From contig OY986438.1 in assembly GCA_963920525.1 (NCBI GenBank), positions 49,392,288-49,456,287 on the forward strand: DNA of 64,000 nucleotides, in the 5' to 3' direction. Each line of letters begins with the position of its first letter. The stretch's first letter is position 1. This document shows positions 57,664 to 64,000 of the stretch, piece by piece. Both the position numbers and the translations under genes were made by a program. Under the pieces are notes generated by a model. The model was not told the DNA's origin. It did no database searches and saw only the letters and a program-made list of their open reading frames with translations. Origin of the DNA: Dichetophora obliterata (Eukaryota; Arthropoda; Insecta; Diptera; Sciomyzidae).

Positions 57664-58058
57664 TTTTTTTATATATTAAAGAACTAAGGCACGCGCCTTA
57701 TAAAAACAAGGTTTGGTCTTTGACCTGAAAGGAAAGGGAAAGATTATTTAGAGGAGTTGTTTGAAACCATATGTGAATTATTGATTAGGCGAAACAACCG
57801 TGAATGACAATTTTAATTGCTTTTAACCGAGGCAAGTGTTATGCCTTAAACTCGGCAAACATTTCCAGCCCTTAGTTGTCCCTGTCCTTAAATTCCACAT
57901 TTTCCACAATTTATTTGTGGATTTTTAGTTTTCCATAATTCTTAAATGTAGGAAAGAACAAAGAAAGTGAAAAGAACCATACCCAAACCCGGGTTCAAAC
58001 CAGGCACCTCTGGGTTAATAGTCTAGCGCACTCTCCACTAGACTACAAAGGCCGACAG
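57664..58058 (-). mobile_element. tRNA-derived SINE, copy 2
   Basis: The reverse complement starts GTCGGCCTTTGTAGTCTAGT and follows copy 1 (22820-23215) to the end ATAAGGCGCGTGCCTTAGTT. The B box is at 57992-58002 (GGTTTGAACCC on the minus strand, two changes from copy 1). The A box TAGTCTAGTGG is closer to a tRNA consensus than in copy 1. Copies differ at scattered positions, mostly substitutions, so both are mature insertions of one family. Confidence 0.87.
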
Positions 58059-59000
58059 AAAATGTAGTGAAAAAGGCAAAAAAAGGCCAAATCAAATGTT
58101 GTGTTTGGAATCAGAAGGACTTAAAACGTTTAATTTTTTATAAACGAGTTGATATAACGGCAAACCAAAAAATGGCAATGTCAACAAAACCCGGGCCCTG
58201 ACAATAACAGTTGACCAAATCGAATCAGTTTACTGCGGGTTTTTTAACAGTAAAAAATGTGTGTATTAAAGCCGCTTTTTTAGTTGCATTTTTACTTGTG
58301 TGAACGAGTTATTATCAAAAATCTTGTTATGGCTGAGCATTCATAATTAAGTGCAATACAGGACATCTAACAATGACAAAAGGTGGGTACTTGGTCTCAT
58401 AACAAAATGGAGCACCTTTTATATAACGCACCTAAATGTAACATAAAAGCACAATCGATGGAAGGAAATCGTGTGTAACCTTAAGTTAATATCACTGTCC
58501 TACAGCAAAGGTTAGTAAATAAGCCATTAGTAAAAAAATAAAAATGTAAACAATAACAAATCAAAAACAAAAGCGAACACAATAGCAAAAGTTTTAAATA
58601 AAACTCTTAATGAAATATACAACAAAAACAAAGCCGTAATGGATAAAGACACATTAGCACATTTAAATTCATAGTAAGTCGATGACACAGCCGCAACCAT
58701 CCACACGCAGAGAAAAAACATAGTTGCAACAACCATGTCTTAAGAGGATCATAGTACAGTCCACGAAATAAGAAGAGCATACAAGCTTTCAACTACATTT
58801 GCTGAAAAAATAAACTTTATTTAATTTGTTTCTTTTCTTAAAATTATTAAACCAATTAAAAAATTTAAATATAACTAAATAACTTAATCAAATAAAAGTT
58901 ATAAAAACCAAAAACTTAGAAATCCATTTGTAATAGAACGAAAAAATTATAGCGTACAAAATACAAAACTGACTTAAAAATATATTTCTTCTTGGAAAAT
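58059..59000. other. AT-rich stretch, nothing recognised
   Basis: Short ORFs of about 60-70 codons on the minus strand (58527-58792) are low-complexity hydrophobic and are not supported as genes. Confidence 0.35.
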
Positions 59001-59010
59001 AGAAAACTTA

Positions 59011-59985
59011 CTAATTTATTTTACCACCGTTGGCTAAAATAACATTGTTTATTCTTCTTGGCATGGAATCAATTAGTGAGTGAAAAGTTGAAAGTGGAAT
59101 TTGCTTCCATTCTGCCTCTATACATAGTTTCAGCTCCTTTAAGGCCTCAAATTGCCGATCATCGGTGTAGACTCGTTGAGATAGAATTGACCAAATATTC
59201 TCGATTGGATTTAGGTCTGTACTGATAGCCGGCCATTCCATTACATCTATGTTGTTTTCCGCAAAAAAGTTTTTGTTGCTCTGGCATTATGAATAGCATT
59301 ATCTTGCTGGAAAATCCAAGGCTTGTTGCAAAACTTTTCGGATAAGTCAATTAAAACTTTATCCAGCGGTTCAAAGTAAGCAGCTGCATTAATTGTATGG
59401 CTTATAAAGCAGATAAGGGTAAGGCCATTATAGCCGAAAACCACTATTATCATTAGGGAGCAGCCTTGAAAATTTCTGGCATGATGAGTTTCTCGTTTAC
59501 GTATTATGTAACTCTAATATTTTTGAAGGCCATCAGGACAATCTAGGTTGAGTTTCTTTTCATCACTAAAAACCACGGATTTCTATTCATCATTACAGAA
59601 TTTGTGCTTTTCAGTGAAAGCCAAACGAGCGACTTTATGCCTTTGCAGTTACTTTGGTGATGACACACATTTAACATATTTTAAATTTGTTGAACTTTTC
59701 TCGTGGATACTGGAAGACTTTATTGTCGTTTAATATTTGACGAAGATATATGTTTATCGACAGCTAAGCGCTTTATTTTCCGCTTGATGCGCTCGTCTAC
59801 CTTCAGTTTACGACCGGATCTTTTTTTAATCCATAACCATCAGGATTTTTCAGAAAGCAAAATACTGTTTTTTATCTCTGTGAACTTTATGAGCTATTTC
59901 CATATCGTTGTGCCACAATCACGCAAAGTTTGGATTCGTATACCAGGCGCGTACAGAGAAAAAATTTCGGGGGGTTTTTAATATT
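59011..59985 (-). pseudogene. Tc1/Tc3-like transposase relic
   Basis: On the minus strand: GRKLKVDERIKRKIKRLAVD (HTH and linker), VVFSDEKKLNLDCPDGLQKY with the first catalytic Asp intact, FGYNGLTLICFI, then IFQQDNAIHNARATKTFL with the second Asp, a frame change, and VMEWPAISTDLNPIENIW with Glu, about 34 residues later. The C-terminus ends HSLIDSMPRRINNVILANGG and TAA at 59011. Several stops interrupt the N-terminal half. All three catalytic residues survive. It is the same broad type as 46270-47170 but clearly a different family. Terminal repeats not found. Confidence 0.82.
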
Positions 59986-62384
59986 TTTTGTTTAGACTTA
60001 CTGCATTTTTTTATGTTATATAATATATAATAATGATATATTTTTTCGGGCTAGTGCATTTATAATTTCTTCCATGGTCACTTCCACATCCCTGTGAATG
60101 TTTAGAATAGGTAACCCATTCAGCCTTCTTCTCCAGTTTTACATCTCATGCGTGTTTTGAGTCTTCGAAGCGACTGAAACCGACAACTTTGCACCAGTCT
60201 TTAGACATCGGCTTATTGATGGATATATAACGTATGGATATAAAAACTTTACAGGTTGATTTTTCTGATTCAAGCAGTGCCTACAAATATGGGGTACAAA
60301 ATATTTGTCTAAATCAATATATACACTGAAAAAATCCTCACTTTTCAAATTCAACACAATGCCTTTAATATAAATGCATGATTTTTCATACAAAATTCAA
60401 AAGAAATGTTTCAAGTAAATTTTTACTATACTATATGTGCTATACGTTATAAAAAATTTTCATTAAACATATTTCGTCAAAGTAGGAACAAATTGTTTTT
60501 AATATGTTTCCATTTCACATTGAAGTGTAATATCAGTTGTGCTGACCATCTCCGATTTGGCTAAAATTTTGTGCGTGTATTAGTTTATTGTTTAGAAAAC
60601 CAAATCCTGATTTTGAAGTTTTGAGATTGTTTTCGCAGACCCATAGCCAAACGAATGCCAAAATAGAGTATTTTTTGAGACAACGTAGCTTAGTCAATTT
60701 AAATGCGATCTTCATAAGGGTATCATTGGAAATTTTGAGGGAAATATATTAAACTTTTGAAAAAATTGCAATTGCAATAAAAAAACGTGACCCATTATCA
60801 ATTTCAAATTTGAATGCCATCCCATTTCATTTTAATTTTTTTGCGTTCCATTACCTTTCCAAAGATAATAAATGAAAGTGTGTTATTTAAGGGATTACAT
60901 GTTATGGCATAAAAACTTTTTCAACGAATTCAACTAGCGTTGATACTTGTTGTGAAAAGACAAGAATATATAGAGACTTACGTAAATAATATAAAACATT
61001 TTTTTCAAAGTACATTTTTTGTTTGTTTTAAACGCTTCTTATCCTCGCTAGGTGGCATAAAAAAGTAGTCCTTTTCAGCCGGTGCCAAGGTATTTTGGTT
61101 CCAGTTTATAGGAAACAAAAAAATCAAAGTGCATATTCAAAAGTGTTGAAAATGACATAACTTTATTGGGCCAAACTTAATAATTCTAGTAAAGGTTGTA
61201 GCTACAAATACCCTTATTAAAATGCAAAATTTTCTACCACAAACTCGTTTCTTTTTTTTATAATTTTCTCTTATTTCTTTGCAATAACAAAAATACGTTG
61301 CTATCTGATATTGAATTGAAAAATTAGGTGCAGTAGAATTTTTGACAATTGAGACCAAGCTGAGAAAAACCCCGATTTTACATTTGATTGTGTGAAAATA
61401 TTTTTTTAAATTTGTTTAACAAATAATGTACATTGGATGAAATAAAAACTAATTTATTATTTTAATATTTAAAATATTTCAATACTTTAAGCCGCAATAA
61501 AATGCAAACTTCATCGAATGTAGTTAAAATATGGTATTCGAGGGGTTCCAGGGGTCGCTTATTACGAATATGACGTCGAAAACTCGAAAAAATTAAAAAA
61601 ACTTGCATCAAAAAAATGGTAGTTTAATTTTATTGTTTTTAATTTAAGAACAATATTTTAAAAATATGTTTTTTTAAACAAATGTTTTTAAACCGTAAAT
61701 GTTTACTACAAAAGTATATTTAATAACAACTTTTGTTTTAAATAGAACTGTACAAATATTTGTGTTTAGTTTAAATTAAATTGTTTAAAGCTCTAAAAAC
61801 AAATTCATTTAATATTGTATGAACACAGTTTCATTAAATTTTAACATATATTCCCTCAGTGTACTTAAAAAAAATTTAAGTCTATATATTATAGCCTTTT
61901 CACAATAAATGTTTTAAATTGAGTCTTATTTTTTTTAATGTGCAATGTTATCTAAGGATCTTTGTTGAGACCATAAACACATAACGGCTGAGTGTTTCTC
62001 TCGAAGCTCGTTTAAATTCGTTCATTTCGAGGGGGTTTTAACCCCCATAATCCCTCCTGCCAGCTTATATGTCGTATACGCTCTTCAGCTATTAAGTGAG
62101 CTCTGCGAAGCATTCTATGAAAATGTAATGAAACTAATAAGATAAATATTTCAAAATGAACTGGAAATTTACAGTAACTAATAATTATCTTTACAAAAAC
62201 AGACTTCACAAAAATTGTTTGAGAATAAAAGCACTTACCCAGATTTATTTAATCAGTATGCTTTACTTATTTCACACTGGACTCACGGAATTTTCTACTA
62301 ACAGCCTTATTCTGGCTGAGTGACAATTGTTCCCCAGTATTTTTAAAATTTCTTTGTGCTTGTTGTAATTTTTTGATTTCAGAA
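59986..62384. other. AT-rich stretch, mostly unrecognised
   Basis: GGGGTCGCTTATTACGAATA near 61550 is a reversed, diverged copy of the GACCCC module discussed in the findings. The end GGCGCGTACAGAGAAAAAAT at 59948 and GGGGGTTTTAACCCCC at 62030 look like element ends but were not paired. No gene seen. Confidence 0.4.
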
Positions 62385-63703
62385 CAAAATTCAGAACAAA
62401 CACGGCTTTGTTCTATGTCGCTCGACAGTGACGAACCTTGCTTATTTTCGGAATATTGTATCTCCGCTTTTCATTCTGGGTGTCAAGTTGATTCAGCTTA
62501 TATGGATTTTTCCAAAGCTTTTGACAAAGTTTCCCATTCGTTATTAATCAATAAGTTGGCCAAGCTTGGTTTTCACTCTAAAGTCCTAATGTGGTTGACG
62601 TCATATCTAAACAACAGAAATAGTTGCGTTGTTATTGAAAATTATAGTTCCTTGTCATTAATAGCGTCATCTGGTGTACCTCAGGGTAGCATTTTGTGTC
62701 TACTGTTATTTATATTATTCATTAATGATATCAGTTCTGTTGTTATGCATTCTAAATGCCTACTATTTGCGGATGATCTAAAGATTTATCTCAAAATCAT
62801 GGATTCATCTGATTCCTACTTACTGCAGTCTGATATTGACGCTGTTTCTAACTGGTGCATAATAAATCGAATCTGTCTCAATATTGAGAAATGCGTGTTT
62901 GCCACTTTCTCAAAGTCAAGTCGACCTCATCCTACTTCTTATGTATTAGCTAACTCTCCATTGACATGCGTTAAGGAGGTTAAGGATCTTGGCATAATTT
63001 TTGATGCTAAATTTTCTTTTGTTTCCCAGTTAAATTATATAATTCCAAAAGCATATGCGTTGCTAGCTTTCATGCGGTGAAATAGTTCAGATTTTTTAGA
63101 TGCCTATACTCTGAAATCTATCTTCATTTCTATAGTTCGCTCAAAGTTGGAATATGCTTCTTTCATATGGAGCCCTTTTTATGATATCCATATCTTACGG
63201 CTTGAACGTGTCCAACAGTCTTTCATTCGGTTTGCACTTAGAACTTTACTCTTCGAGGATCCGTTTCCCTCATATAAGGCGCGATGTTTACTTATTCATT
63301 TAAAACCTCTTCAAAGTCGACGAACAATTTCATCACTATGAATTATCTATGATCTGGTATCGGGTAACATTGATTGTCCTGCATTGTTGGAATCAATTAA
63401 TTTCAATGTTCCATCTAGATCGTTGCGAAGATTAGATATTTTTTATTTAGAAACTTGTAGAACAAATTATGCTATAAATTCTCCTGTACATAGAGCGTTA
63501 TCAAATTTTAATGCCTTGCCGGCTCATTGTAATATTGATTTTTTTGTGTATAAATTCGAAATTAAAAGTTTATTAAATAGCCATTTTTAATGTATTGTTT
63601 TCCCTTCTTATATTTTTACTATTTTTATATCATATTATTATTACTGCATAGTCTGTAAGAACTTCATTGTTCATTGACTGAAATAAATAAATAAATAAAT
63701 TTG
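62385..63703 (+). mobile_element. 5'-truncated LINE with (AAAT)n tail
   Basis: RT sequence from the palm domain to the C-terminus, a short 3' UTR and the tail AAATAAATAAATAAATAAAT near 63680-63702. The 5' edge lies somewhere between 62385 and 62455. No target duplication was assigned. Confidence 0.82.
62455..63590 (+). pseudogene. LINE reverse transcriptase, C-terminal two-thirds, two stop codons
   Basis: Starts within the RT palm: QVDSAYMDFSKAFDKVSHSL (first catalytic Asp), SSGVPQGSILCLLLFILFIN, LLFADDLKIYLKI with the catalytic pair, and VKDLGIIFDAKFSF. TGA interrupts at 63078-63080 and again at 63339-63341. The frame resumes with YTLKSIFISIVRSKLEYASF, ERVQQSFIRFAL and finally NALPAHCNIDFFVYKFEIKS LLNSHF-type C-terminus ending TAA at 63590. 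No RNase H domain follows. Related to CR1/Jockey-type LINEs but a different family from 883-2603, to which it has low similarity. Confidence 0.82.
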
Positions 63704-64000
63704 AAGCTCAACTTTGCAACAATATTTTACACATCACACTCACTGTATTAACTTATATAAAAGAATATTTACACTTATTAAAAAAACACCTCGCTGCTTA
63801 GGCGTTTATCTTAGAAGCAAAATAAATCAAGCACGAAAAGTGTCGCTTCACTGAGGGAATAAGATTAAAAACTAAGCGATCAAAGAATAGTTCAGACAAA
63901 CATTATAAATGTCAGTATGTTTGGCTCTATAATAATATTCACATTTATCATGATTGACAGAACCACAACATTTTTGCTGCATCTAATAGTTGAGGCAATC
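63704..64000. other. AT-rich flank, nothing recognised
   Basis: No feature supported. Confidence 0.4.

Noticed and set aside
59948..62060. A 2.1-kb element between the GGCGCGTAC end and the GGGGGTTTTAACCCCC block
   Set aside because: The two ends do not pair well enough over their length to be called terminal repeats.

Overview
This is a window of an AT-rich animal nuclear genome, almost certainly an insect and most likely a higher fly. The pointers are a spliced Cys-loop channel exon, several Tc1/mariner lineages including two DD41D ('rosa'-like) mariners described from tephritid flies, LINE tails ending in CCTAACCT, and a tRNA-derived SINE. The taxon is inference; no marker gene settles it. 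There are no bacterial-style operons, rRNA genes or CRISPR arrays.

Only one piece looks like an ordinary host gene: the last coding exon (3415-3561, + strand) of a ligand-gated anion-channel subunit, with its 3' UTR downstream. The rest is intergenic and is a stratified pile of transposable elements (TEs), most of them broken.

Layout. 0.9-2.6 kb: 5'-truncated LINE reverse transcriptase. 3.4 kb: host exon. 5.5-7.3 kb: an old dispersed repeat interrupted by a 1286-bp mauritiana-type mariner with one frameshift. 8.4-12.9 kb: an old element hit by a Tc1-like transposon with about 225-bp inverted repeats. That transposon was itself hit by two copies of one MITE in opposite orientation and by an 829-bp hAT-like element with an 8-bp target duplication inside the transposase gene. 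13.4-14.6 kb: two more inverted-repeat elements. 18.6-19.9 kb: DD41D mariner. 19.9-20.6 kb: 666-bp inverted-repeat element. 22.8 kb: SINE. 23.5-24.2 kb: repeat with a nested 182-bp MITE. 25.4-27.1 kb: a 1.7-kb foldback element with roughly 550-bp arms around a broken, apparently intron-containing gene. 28.2-33.5 kb: minisatellite-bearing repeats, including an exact-looking 377-bp direct duplication. 35.2-40.7 kb: a pogo/Tigger-like element carrying a MITE, a minus-strand LINE with target duplications and a second DD41D-type mariner. 40.8-42.1 kb: long-inverted-repeat derivative with a hAT C-terminal fragment. 42.2-43.6 kb: unclassified element with 30+-bp ends and a 121-aa ORF. 45-47 kb: second copy of the old 8.4-kb element, then a Tc3-like remnant. 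50.6-54.3 kb: minus-strand LINE with two insertions, all with readable target duplications. 56.2 kb: foldback MITE. 57.7 kb: second SINE. 59-60 kb: second Tc3-like remnant. 62.4-63.7 kb: another 5'-truncated LINE.

The genes do not form a pathway. The value of the window is the readable insertion order: target-site duplications, terminal repeats and interrupted reading frames let at least four nests be unpicked. The best candidates for something undescribed are the 25.4-27.1 kb foldback element, the 42.2-43.6 kb element, and a roughly 45-bp module that recurs in otherwise unrelated repeats.
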